In this document: piece by piece, positions 9,244-17,629 of the stretch | How the letters are laid out: each line of letters begins with the position of its first letter | Numbering within the stretch: the first letter of the stretch is position 1 | NCBI GenBank assembly: GCA_016709845.1 | Contig: JADJMA010000023.1 | Span: 1-64,000 of the forward strand | From: Flammeovirgaceae bacterium | GTDB taxonomy: Bacteria; Bacteroidota; Bacteroidia; Cytophagales; Cyclobacteriaceae | Length of the DNA: 64,000 nucleotides | Direction: 5' to 3' | The notes under the pieces: model-generated | The model's database searches: none | Told to the model about the DNA's origin: nothing | The model's input: the letters and a program-made list of their open reading frames with translations, nothing else | Position numbers and translations under genes: made by a program

Positions 9244-9750
9244 TTAATTTTTTAAGGATAAAAATTTTTGTTTCAATAGTTCTTTTATTCTCGAAACTTT
9301 GGTCGATACATTGGTTACGGTTAATCCAAGTATTTCTCCTATATCCTGTTGGTTGTTCCCTTCCAGATATAGAATAATAATTGCCCGATCTAATTCTTTA
9401 AGCTCTTGAATAAACTGATGTAATTGATCTAATTCATTATTCAAGTCTAGTGTAGTATTATCTTCTTTCAGGTAAAGTACACTCTCTGGCAATGGTTGAT
9501 TGATTTGCCGCCTCAGTGTTTCCTTTCTATAGAATGAGATTGAAACGTTCAGAGTAATACGATACATCCATGTTGAAAACTTATACGAACTATCAAACTT
9601 GTCAAAAGACTTCCAAAGCTGGAATAAGATCTCCTGAATTAGATCTTGTTTATCGTCTGGGTCTTTGCAGTATGATCTGGCTATTTTGTAAATAATCCCC
9701 TTGTTTTCCTCAATGGTCTTTAAAAAATCAGCCTGTAATTTCACGTCCAT
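9244..9750 (-). CDS. ECF-type RNA polymerase sigma-70 factor
   Basis: About 168 aa from the ATG at 9750 (MDVKLQADF); a GTG at 9765 is in frame but less likely. Region 2 is seen as DKQDLIQEILFQLWKSF and FSTWMYRITLNVSI, and region 4 as LKELDRAIIILYLEG followed by the helix-turn-helix NNQQDIGEILGLTVTNVSTKVSRIK. The size fits an ECF factor with no extra domain. It is the first recognised gene of a three-gene operon with a membrane protein and a secreted protein. Confidence 0.93.
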   Translation of the reverse strand: MDVKLQADFLKTIEENKGIIYKIARSYCKDPDDKQDLIQEILFQLWKSFDKFDSSYKFSTWMYRITLNVSISFYRKETLRRQINQPLPESVLYLKEDNTTLDLNNELDQLHQFIQELKELDRAIIILYLEGNNQQDIGEILGLTVTNVSTKVSRIKELLKQKFLSLKN

Positions 9751-9765
9751 TATGATATCGGTCAC

Positions 9766-9879
9766 CTAATTAAAATTACATTTTTCTATCCATGACTGTA
9801 CGGTATCCGCAGCCATCGCGTTTTCGCGAATTAATAATTGAATTGCCCTGTTTAGCCTCGTTGTTTTGATTTGTTCCAT
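9766..9879 (-). CDS. Possible 37-aa leader peptide or small protein ahead of the sigma factor
   Basis: An ATG at 9879 opens a 37-codon frame (MEQIKTTRLNRAIQLLIREN...) that ends 15 bp before the sigma factor ATG. The peptide is amphipathic and looks protein-like (RAIQLLIRENAMAADTVQSW), not like random translation. It might be a small regulatory protein, or the remnant of a longer helix-rich gene. No family is recognised. Confidence 0.3.
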   Translation of the reverse strand: MEQIKTTRLNRAIQLLIRENAMAADTVQSWIEKCNFN

Positions 9880-10171
9880 GCTTTCGAATATTTAAATACT
9901 CCCTATTATTCGCTCGGGGTATCAAAATCTCACGAAGTTTTCATGAAATTCTTTTGTCGGGAGATAAATACTGTCAATCGAGATGTGCCATTTGGGTTGG
10001 AGTCACTGTCGTGCAGCATTGTGTATAACGCAACAATAACTGAATTTGAGCACTAACAACAACTTAGGGGGTCGAAGAGCGTCACTGTCCCACGACACAA
10101 AATGTGATTTGAAAAACTAAACTGCAAACTTAAACCCACCTTGATATGCGTTTGTAATGCGCCAGCCTGCT

Positions 10172-10834
10172 TCACCTGTCTTGCTTAACGCACCTTACCA
10201 TAAACTTACGCAATTCATCTTCTTTTTCTGGTTGTAAGTTGTGTTCGTGAGAATGTATTGTTGTATACGCGTTCATTATGTGAATGTGGCTTTTTCCTTT
10301 AAATGTTTCTTTACTATCAGAGGTAAAATAGTCAGCATAAACATCTGGAACATTGAATTTACCACCTTCAATTCTACCTGTCGGGTTTAAGTTTAATGAA
10401 TTTCCTTTTTTAAATAAGTCAATCCTTTTTTCATAATTCACAAAACTGAAATAATAACTTTCTTCTGTTAGTTCTATCGTCTCTAACTTGACCTTTCGCG
10501 GACTTTCTTTCACAAGAGCGTTAAAATAATCAATCCAATCTTGAGTAACGGGTAATCTCCAGCCGTTTGGACACACCGAGTCAATCGTTTCGAAATGATA
10601 ATACCTTCCATTAAGATTAAATTCTTTGAATTTGTCTTTTTGGTCTTGCGTCAATCCTACTGAATTTTTTGCTTCATAGTCTAAGTTGTCGATCATCCAA
10701 GTTGTATTACGTATTGTTTTTATCCCATATTTTTTCCCATCGCGCAAATCCGTTAAAGTGTCTATCTGTGCCCAACAACAAACATTTGATGTGAAAACGA
10801 ATATGATAGAACCCAATTTTATTAAGTTTTTCAT
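10172..10834 (-). CDS. Secreted FISUMP-domain protein
   Basis: 220 aa, intact. A signal peptide (MKNLIKLGSIIFVFTSNVCCWAQ) is followed by the 'Fibrobacter succinogenes major paralogous domain' pattern: TDLRDGKKYGIKTIRNTTWM, then DNLDYEAKN, then GRYYHFETI, and DSVCPNGWRLPV. The FISUMP family is linked to fibrolytic or surface proteins but its role is not known. The C-terminal half (HIHIMNAYTTIHSHEHN) is His-rich and less typical. It stands alone in an AT-rich accessory stretch. Confidence 0.75.
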   Translation of the reverse strand: MKNLIKLGSIIFVFTSNVCCWAQIDTLTDLRDGKKYGIKTIRNTTWMIDNLDYEAKNSVGLTQDQKDKFKEFNLNGRYYHFETIDSVCPNGWRLPVTQDWIDYFNALVKESPRKVKLETIELTEESYYFSFVNYEKRIDLFKKGNSLNLNPTGRIEGGKFNVPDVYADYFTSDSKETFKGKSHIHIMNAYTTIHSHEHNLQPEKEDELRKFMVRCVKQDR

Positions 10835-10999
10835 TCTTTAAAATTGTGCTTGACTGATAAGTGCTACTGTGAATATGCTCAATAAAAACTATTCAATGAA
10901 ACCTTGTATAACACGAACGTATCTGGCAATTCCATGTGTTGAAATATTACCAAACCCTAAAGTTGTAAATGTATCCAGGCTGTTGGCGGCAGTACATTT

Positions 11000-11682
11000 T
11001 TACTCCGTCCAATTTATCTTGGAATATATTTCATTAATACGGTCATATTTAAATGCAAATACTTTTACAAAGTCACTATAAGCTATTTTCGCTTTGTCAA
11101 TATTCAGGTAATTATCTTTCGTATTTAACGTCAAAATATTTTCATAAAATTCCTCTTCGCTTACCCCAATGTCTTTTTCAGTCCACTCATAAATCTGTGA
11201 TAAATTTACTTGTCAATGTGTAATCCATTGAACCCAAAAGTCCAGAGCTAACAGCAGTTTTCCAATTGCTTGTAGATAGTCCAGTTCGCGGGACTTCTAT
11301 CTCTATTGCCCAATCATAAATTTTATTGTGTCATTTATGTTTCTTACTTCTTTCAAATCACGAAACCTTTGGGGATATTTTTGACCATCAAGTCAAGTTC
11401 ATTTGTACCACACTGGTATCCATCTGTATCGTTTCTTTTCTTATCGCAGAAGTTCATGTACTCCAGCCAACTTGATATTTTATCAATGTTGTCTTTGTAA
11501 ATGCTTAAATTGTCTTCAATCTCTTTTTTAATTGCTTGTTTAGCAATTTCAACTTTCTCTTTTTCATTATTCTTCTCTCGATAATTTTCTAGTCCGAAGG
11601 CAATGTAAATACCTAAAATAGCACTGAAGAATCCCATCAAATGGTTTGCCCAGTCCAATCTAAAGTTGCGAAATCTACTCAT
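11000..11682 (-). CDS. Single-helix membrane protein of unknown function (three frameshifts)
   Basis: Only the N-terminal part is open without interruption (to 11353). Reading on with frame changes near 11345, 11305 and 11200 gives protein-like sequence all the way to a TAA at 11000: MSRFRNFRLDWANHLMGFF, one membrane helix (FFSAILGIYIAFGLENYRE), a Lys/Glu-rich helix, then IYDWAIEIEVPRTGLSTSNW, LLGSMDYTLTSK, LSQIYEWTEKDIG, and KINWTE at the end. Together about 225 aa. The topology (N-terminal anchor, large outside part) fits a family seen in several copies in Cytophagales, but I cannot name a function. Confidence 0.6.
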
Positions 11683-11713
11683 ACTAATTTTGTAGTCATT
11701 GTATTGCTGCCAA

Positions 11714-11776
11714 CATCCGAATATATACAATTGTTGATATTTCTAATATAGCGTGAAGCCTGTAGTTGCATAAACC
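11714..11776 (+). repeat. Dispersed intergenic repeat family R2, copy 2
   Basis: Matches 6714-6773 almost base for base over about 60 bp (ATCCGAATATATACAATTG, GATATTTCTAATATAGCG, GTGAAGCC). No R1 copy is attached here. It lies upstream of the gene 11000-11682. Confidence 0.72.
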
Positions 11777-11823
11777 CTTCCAAATCGGCAGGCTATAGGC
11801 AAGTATTCATTGGTTCTATCACC

Positions 11824-12831
11824 TTAGCAGCGCCAGTTTTTGTTCCCTGCCAGAATAACCAAATTTCCCTTTCTCGCTTTTCTTACTACATGATACCCCG
11901 GTTGATCCGAGAGCGGTGCCCAATCCAGTCCGCCATTATTTGAAATATCAATTCCCTTAGGGCCTGCAGCAACTACCTGAGTATTGGAAATATATTCTAC
12001 GCATTCGCGATAGCCGCGGGTAGGGGTGGCCGGTTGCGTCCATGTTGCACCACTATCATTGGTTAGCAAAATATGTTGCGTGGCTAAAGTGTCGCTTACA
12101 TAGTTGCCACCTACTACAATGCCATTGCGCGCATCACGAAACGCAAGCGAGAAAATTCCCGTGCCGCTTTCACCTTGTATAATGGGCGGTGAATAAACCT
12201 TCCACGATTTTCCAAGATTGGAAGTAGTCAGCAGTCTCGAAACTTTTCCACCGGTAGAAATCAGTAACCTGGATTGATCATAACAGCGGATGCCGGTGCC
12301 ACTACCCGCAAAGGAACCTTCGCCTTCGCTGAGTAACGGTCGCTGGGCTTCCGGTAATTCTTTCCAGGTTTTTCCGCCATCGTGTGTGGCGAGTAGTAGC
12401 ATCCGTTTGTCAATAGCATCTCCGTAAATAATGCCTTCGGTATCATTCCAAAAATCAATGCCATCCATAAAGGCATCAGGGTGATCAAGGGTATAAACAG
12501 TAGCCCAGGTTTTTCCACCATCGGTAGTTCTAAGAACGGTTGCCGGTGAGCCGGCATTGGCGATCATGGCAACATCGGCACTAAAAGCATAGAGTGAACG
12601 GAAGTCTGATTTTTCAAAACCAGCTACCTGCGCGAATTGCCACGTTACACCACCATCCAAACTTTTTCCGACCCAACCCTGGCTGCCGCTCACCCAGGCA
12701 ACCTGATCATCAATAACGGAAAGTCCGCGGAAGGAAGATTGAACCGGAACTTCAAAAGGGACAAGCCTGGACTGTGCTTGCAAAACGAATGTTGCAAAAA
12801 GTAAAATCAGGGTGGATACTTGTGATCTCAT
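11824..12831 (-). CDS. Secreted YCF48/BNR-repeat beta-propeller protein
   Basis: 335 aa, intact. A signal peptide (MRSQVSTLILLFATFVLQAQ) is followed by repeated sialidase-like Asp-box motifs: SLDGGVTWQ, TTDGGKTWA, THDGGKTWK, SNLGKSWKV, TNDSGATWT and SNNGGLDWA. Six repeats fit one six-bladed propeller. The family includes the photosystem II assembly factor YCF48 and many secreted 'oxidoreductase'-labelled Bacteroidota proteins; enzymatic activity is not shown. It is divergent from the SGNH hydrolase at 12930. Confidence 0.82.
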   Translation of the reverse strand: MRSQVSTLILLFATFVLQAQSRLVPFEVPVQSSFRGLSVIDDQVAWVSGSQGWVGKSLDGGVTWQFAQVAGFEKSDFRSLYAFSADVAMIANAGSPATVLRTTDGGKTWATVYTLDHPDAFMDGIDFWNDTEGIIYGDAIDKRMLLLATHDGGKTWKELPEAQRPLLSEGEGSFAGSGTGIRCYDQSRLLISTGGKVSRLLTTSNLGKSWKVYSPPIIQGESGTGIFSLAFRDARNGIVVGGNYVSDTLATQHILLTNDSGATWTQPATPTRGYRECVEYISNTQVVAAGPKGIDISNNGGLDWAPLSDQPGYHVVRKARKGNLVILAGNKNWRC

Positions 12832-12882
12832 TGCTATCTTGTGATTTAGTTTTTATAAAAAGTAAACCGGTTTCAGTTTTGT

Positions 12883-12890
12883 CAAAGGTA
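12883..12890 (-). promoter_or_regulatory. -7 box TACCTTTG for the YCF48-like gene
   Basis: On the minus strand TACCTTTG fits the Bacteroidota -7 consensus TAnnTTTG exactly, about 52 bp ahead of the ATG at 12831. No clear -33 TTTG is seen at the right distance, so this is a candidate only. Confidence 0.4.
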
Positions 12891-12929
12891 CTCTGTTTTA
12901 TCCCGATAATTTTTAATCTTTTTTTGCCT

Positions 12930-13520
12930 ATGCAAAAGAAAACAACCAAGTATCTCGCGTTAGGCGATTCGTACACCATTGGTGAAAGTGTAACTGAAAA
13001 AGATCGGTGGCCCAATCAGTTAGCTGAAAGATTGTCTATACCCAAGCCGCGTATTATTGCTACAACCGGTTGGCGCACCGATGATCTGAAAGGCGCGATG
13101 GATGCTGCTAACTTGAGCAACGAGTATGATCTTGTTTCGCTGTCGATTGGCGTTAACAATCAATATCAAGGCAAGCCAGCTGCGCAGTATGAAATTGAAT
13201 TCGAAGAGTTATTGAAAAGCGCCATTCAACTTGCTAAGGGAAATGCTAAACATGTTTTCGTTGTTTCTATTCCCGATTACGGATTTACTCCGTTCGGTCA
13301 GCCCAGGCAGGATGAGATCACCAAGCAGATTGATCAATTCAATGAGATCAATGCACGCGTCACCAAAAAATATAAGGTAGCCTATTTCGATATCACCGAG
13401 ATCTCTCGTAAGGGATTGGATGATCCCACGCTAGTGGCTGCCGATGGATTGCATCCGTCAGGTAAAATGTACACGCTTTGGGTGGAGCGAATTCTTAAAG
13501 ACTTAAAAGTTTCTAACTAG
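12930..13520 (+). CDS. SGNH/GDSL hydrolase (cytoplasmic)
   Basis: 196 aa from the ATG at 12930 (MQKKTTKYLALGDSYTIGES); an earlier in-frame start exists but would overlap the divergent gene's 5' region and add hydrophobic filler. Block I is LALGDSYTIGE with the Ser, block III is IGVNNQYQGK, and block V is AADGLHPSGKMY with the Asp and His. No signal peptide, so a cytoplasmic esterase or thioesterase; the substrate is not known. Confidence 0.85.
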   Translation: MQKKTTKYLALGDSYTIGESVTEKDRWPNQLAERLSIPKPRIIATTGWRTDDLKGAMDAANLSNEYDLVSLSIGVNNQYQGKPAAQYEIEFEELLKSAIQLAKGNAKHVFVVSIPDYGFTPFGQPRQDEITKQIDQFNEINARVTKKYKVAYFDITEISRKGLDDPTLVAADGLHPSGKMYTLWVERILKDLKVSN

Positions 13521-13554
13521 AGCTAAGTCAAGTCCATTTTGAAAATTCTGGTTG

Positions 13555-13628
13555 AGTTGACAGTTGACAAAAGATAAAATTGACAACTTAATCTTATCAA
13601 GATTGTAAATTTTTGTCAATTGTCAATT
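13555..13628. terminator. Hairpin between convergent SGNH genes
   Basis: AGTTGACAGTTGACAAAA at 13555-13572 pairs with TTTTGTCAATTGTCAATT at 13611-13628 with about 38 bp between, itself partly self-complementary (AATCTTATCAAGATT). It lies between converging genes ending at 13520 and 13673 and is a likely bidirectional terminator of a dispersed type. Confidence 0.5.
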
Positions 13629-13672
13629 ACTTTGTTTGAAAGCACCAGTTAATGGATTAAGAGAACGCTAGA

Positions 13673-14281
13673 TCAGTTTCTCAAAGACTTTTTCAGATTG
13701 TTCGCAATAATCTTGTGACCTTCCGGAGTAGGGTGGATGCCATCGGCCTGATTAAGTTTTTCAATGCCCGCTACACCTTCCAGAATGAAAGGGATTAGTG
13801 TGGCTTTATTTTTTTTGGCAAGGGCAGGATAGATGTTTTTGAAATCATCGGTGTATTGTTTGCCCATGTTGGGGGGCACCATCATACCGGCCAATACAAT
13901 TTTACAAGCAGGATTTTTCGCCTTCACTTTATCAATAATCTGTTGCAGATTGGAAATAGTCTGATCCACGGGCAGGCCGCGCAAGCCATCGTTGGCCCCC
14001 AGTTCTAAAACGAAAATATCGATAGGCTGTCGCAGCACCCAATCGATGCGACTCAAACCTCCGGCCGAGGTTTCGCCACTCAATCCGGCATTGGTTACTT
14101 TCACTTTTTTTTCAGCGGTGTTCAACTCCTTTTCCAACAAAGCAGGAAATGCTTCTTCAGTAGAAAGTCCATAGCCGGCTGTCAGGCTGTCACCAAAAAA
14201 AAGAATTACTTTAGGAGTTTGAAAGGCGTTAATAACCAAAAGAAGGACAATAATCACTGCATTTTTACCGACTACCAACAT
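13673..14281 (-). CDS. tesA: TesA-type arylesterase / acyl-CoA thioesterase I (SGNH)
   Basis: 202 aa, intact. The N-terminal helix (VIIVLLLVINAF) is a signal or anchor. Motifs match TesA closely: block I ILFFGDSLTAGYGL (Ser), NAGLSGETSAGGLSR, block III LELGANDGLRGLPV (Asn), and block V DGIHPTPEGH (Asp, His). E. coli TesA has the same order of these motifs and the same length. TesA cleaves long-chain acyl thioesters and esters in the periplasm. It is divergent (79 bp) from ybbA-ybbP, exactly the arrangement in E. coli, which supports the name. Confidence 0.88.
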   Translation of the reverse strand: MLVVGKNAVIIVLLLVINAFQTPKVILFFGDSLTAGYGLSTEEAFPALLEKELNTAEKKVKVTNAGLSGETSAGGLSRIDWVLRQPIDIFVLELGANDGLRGLPVDQTISNLQQIIDKVKAKNPACKIVLAGMMVPPNMGKQYTDDFKNIYPALAKKNKATLIPFILEGVAGIEKLNQADGIHPTPEGHKIIANNLKKSLRN

Positions 14282-14360
14282 ATACGTGGGGTTAATATCT
14301 AATCTGAAACAATTTTACTCAATAAACGATTTATATTCTGATCTGTTAACTTAAATAATC

Positions 14361-15053
14361 ATGCCAGAAACCGTATTGCAAGCCGAGGGCTTAACAAAAA
14401 TTTATAAATCAGCAGAGCGGGATTTAACCGTGCTCGATAACGTGTCGTTTGAAGCGAAGGAGGGAACCAGTCTTTCTATCATCGGCCCTTCGGGGAGTGG
14501 TAAAACAACGTTGCTGGGTTTGTGTGCCGGGCTTGATGTGCCCTCATCGGGTACAATCTCTTTGATGGGCTTTAAGCTGAACAAAATGGATGAAGATGAT
14601 CGCGCCTACATCCGAAACAAGTTTGTGGGATTCGTATTTCAGAATTTTCAATTACTGCCAACACTCACGGCTCTCGAAAATGTGATGATCCCCTTAGAGC
14701 TGCGAGGCGACAGAAATGTGGGGCAGTTGGCTAAAGATTTATTGGCTCGTGTAGGCTTAAGCGAACGATTCAATCATTATCCGTCACAGCTTTCGGGTGG
14801 CGAACAACAACGGGTGGCTATGGCGCGTGCGTTTATCACTTCGCCCCGTATTTTATTTGCCGATGAACCTACCGGCAATCTGGATGAAGAGAATGCCCAT
14901 CAAATAACCGATTTACTTTTTGGTATGAACCGCGAAGAGAAAACCACCCTGGTGTTGGTAACGCATAATCTTGAGCTGGCGCAAAAGACACAGCGGATTT
15001 TGCAAATGAAGGGCGGCAAGTTAGTGAATGAACAGATTCTGAATTTGGCATGA
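14361..15053 (+). CDS. ybbA: ABC transporter ATP-binding protein, YbbA/LolD family
   Basis: 230 aa. Walker A is GPSGSGKTT (residues 42-50), the Q-loop follows in [19 protein letters not shown], the signature is [15 protein letters not shown], Walker B is [12 protein letters not shown], and the H-loop is [22 protein letters not shown] is diagnostic of the MacB/LolD/FtsE-type ATPases that work with FtsX-fold permeases. Its stop overlaps the start of the permease gene by 4 bp (ATGA), so the two are translationally coupled. Confidence 0.92.
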   Translation: MPETVLQAEGLTKIYKSAERDLTVLDNVSFEAKEGTSLSIIGPSGSGKTTLLGLCAGLDVPSSGTISLMGFKLNKMDEDDRAYIRNKFVGFVFQNFQLLPTLTALENVMIPLELRGDRNVGQLAKDLLARVGLSERFNHYPSQLSGGEQQRVAMARAFITSPRILFADEPTGNLDEENAHQITDLLFGMNREEKTTLVLVTHNLELAQKTQRILQMKGGKLVNEQILNLA

Positions 15054-17621
15054 TCGACTACATCATAAAAATAAAACGCGAGGTTCGGTCTATTTTTCAC
15101 GACCGGTGGGTATGGACTATGGCTTGGCGCGATGGCCGCCATAATTTTTCGCGCCTGTTTCTTTTTGTGGCCTCGTTAATTTCGGGTATTGCTGCGATCG
15201 TGGCCATTGGGTCGTTGAACTATGCGATGCAGGATGAGTTGGATAGAAATGCGAAAGAATTGTTGGGTGCCGATCTTGTTTTAAATAGCAACAAACCGTT
15301 TGATGAAAAGTTTATAAAAAAAATAGATACGGCTGGCCGCCAGTTTGCCAAAGATGCAGACATGGCATCAATGGTTATGTTTCTTAATACGAAGCAAAGC
15401 CGGTTAATAAAGCTCACGGCCTTAGAAGGCAACTTCCCTTTTTATGGGGAGCTGATCACACAACCAACCAATGCGCACGAGCGAATGAAGTCGGGTAACT
15501 ATGCTATGCTGGATGAATCGCTGGCGCGCCAATATGAAGTGAGCTCGGACGATACGATAAAAATCGGAAGTCTGAATTTTATTGTTGCCGGAGTAGTTGA
15601 AAAGTTTCCGGGCGGGGGCGCGCTTACCGCTACGCTGGCTCCCGCTGTTTACATCTCTATGTCGGCATTGGATTCAACGGGGTTGGTGCAATTTGGTAGT
15701 CGTGTTAACTACAGCTTGTTTGTTAAAACGGTTTCGGATAAGGAAACGGAAACGTTGATTAAAAATGTTAAGCCGCTGATTAAAGATTTGGGTTATTCCT
15801 ACGATACCATTGAAGAACGTAAAGATGATTTAGGTGATGGGTTTCGATCCGTATATCGTTTCTTTTCTATGCTTGCATTTGTTGCATTAATACTCGGATG
15901 TATTGGAGTGGCCAGTTCCGTACATATTTATGCTCGCGAAAAACGCGATGAAGTGGCCGTGCTCCGCTGTGTGGGATCTTCCGGCTGGCAGGCATTTAAT
16001 ATTTACTTCATCCAGATTTTTGTATTAGGGATTGTAGGTAGTTTGATTGGCGCTGCACTGGGCGTAGGTATTCAACAGATTATACCTATCGCGTTTGGTG
16101 ATTACCTTCCGTTGGAATTACGGTTTGAGATTTCATGGCGTGCCTTTAGTGAAGGAATTTTTGTTGGCATTTTAGTTTCAACCTTATTTTCCATTTTGCC
16201 TTTGGTGGCGGTGCGGTTTGTTCCGCCCCTTGCGGTGTTGCGTGCAGACTTCATTCCGGTGCGTACCTTTTCTAAAGTGCGTTGGGTCACCCTTATTCTT
16301 ATCGGGTTGTTTCCTATTCTTGCTGCGGCCTATCAAACGCGAAGTTTTTTAATAGGCGGTTCATTCACTATCGGGTTGGCGGTGGCGCTGGCAAGTTTAA
16401 TGTTGGTGGCTGTTGGATTACTTTTTTTGGTTCGGAAATTTTTTCCCCGTAAGGGAACCTTCATATTTCGGCATGCCTTATCCAATTTATTCAGACCCAA
16501 TAATCAAACGCAGGTGCTGTTGGTAACCATCGGGCTTGGCGCGTTTATCATTGCTACCTTAAATATCATTCAAAGCAGTTTACTTAATCAGGTGGAGTTT
16601 AAGGGCAAATACGAATCAATCCAATACGATCTTGTTCGATATTCAATCCTCACAACGCGATGCCGTGGTTAACCTCGTTAAGAAGCATAATCTTCCGATT
16701 AATCAGTTAGTGCCTATCGTTACTTGTCGCATAAGCGAAATTAAAGGTCGTTCTATAGAGGAGTTGCAGAAAGATGATACCGTGAAAATTCCTAACTGGG
16801 CAATGACGCGGGAGTACCGGGTAACCTATCGCGACAGTTTGCATGTGTCGGAAGAATTATTGAAGGGCGAGATACATTCCTTAAAGAAAAATCAAGCCGA
16901 TTCAGTTTGGGTTAGTATTTCAGAGGGCATGCAGGAAACGTTACAGCTTGGCATTGGCGATTCACTCGTATTTGATGTGCAGGGAGTGCCCATCAAAACT
17001 TTTATCAGCGGTATTCGCAAAGTAGACTGGCCCAAAGATCCTCCGAACTTTATTTTTGTTTTCCCGAAAGGAGTTTTGGAGAGCGCCCCGCAAATCTGGG
17101 TTGTTGCCACCCGGGTGGATGATCCACAAAATGTAGTTCAGTTTCAACAAGAATTGGTTTTTGGGTTCCCCAATGTTTCGCTCATCGACTTGCGCTTGAT
17201 TTTAAGCACCGTCAATGAGCTATTCAGCAAAGTAGGTTTAGTGGTACGCTTTCTGGCCTTGTTTAGTATTATTACCGGTTTGCTTGTATTGGCGGGTGCG
17301 GTTATGAACAGCCGGTTTGCCCGCATTAAGGAGAATGTATTGTTAAGAACTCTGGGGGCCCGTACCAAACAAATTATGTTGATCACATTGATTGAATACG
17401 GATATGTAGGAATTTTTTCGGCCATCACCGGTTTGGTCCTTTCGTTGGGCGGTGGTTGGTTACTGACTAAATTTTTCTTTGAAGTTCAGTTTTCTGTTGA
17501 TGCATTAGAGCTAACTATTATTTCTTTAGGCGTGGTTTTTCTAACAATCCTGATCGGGTGGTGGAATTCACGCGAAGTAATCTCTACGCCCCCCTTGCAG
17601 GTATTGCGCAAGGAGGGTTAA
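15050..17621 (+). CDS. ybbP: YbbP-like FtsX-fold ABC permease (one frameshift)
   Basis: About 855 aa in two pieces (15050-16672 and 16632-17621). After MAWRDGRHNFSRLFLFVASL comes a MacB-PCD-like periplasmic region, an FtsX block (ARGEKRDEVAVLRCVGSS, written AREKRDEVAVLRCVG in the sequence), a pair of central helices (LILIGLFPILAAAY, FLIGGSFTIGLAVAL), a second periplasmic part and a last FtsX block (RIKENVLLRTLGARTKQI) with three helices. Ten helices with two FtsX domains is the YbbP plan. Dropping one T near 16633 joins the pieces (DLFDIQSSQRDAV). Together with ybbA it may extract lipids or acyl groups from the inner membrane, in line with TesA next door. Confidence 0.86.
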
Positions 17622-17629
17622 CTTGGGGC

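Noticed and set aside
10020..10200. Integron attC-like ends (TATAACGC and GCTTAACGC) around the FISUMP gene
   Set aside because: The two motifs are in direct and not inverted order, and no imperfect palindrome of attC type joins them; no integrase gene in the window.
10869..11081. 70-codon open frame on the plus strand
   Set aside because: Overlaps the C-terminal part of the broken membrane protein 11000-11682 on the other strand, and has no signal or motif of its own.
15050..17621. Programmed ribosomal frameshifting in ybbP and other split genes
   Set aside because: No slippery heptamer with downstream structure recurs at the breaks, and the breaks are too many and too varied in position.
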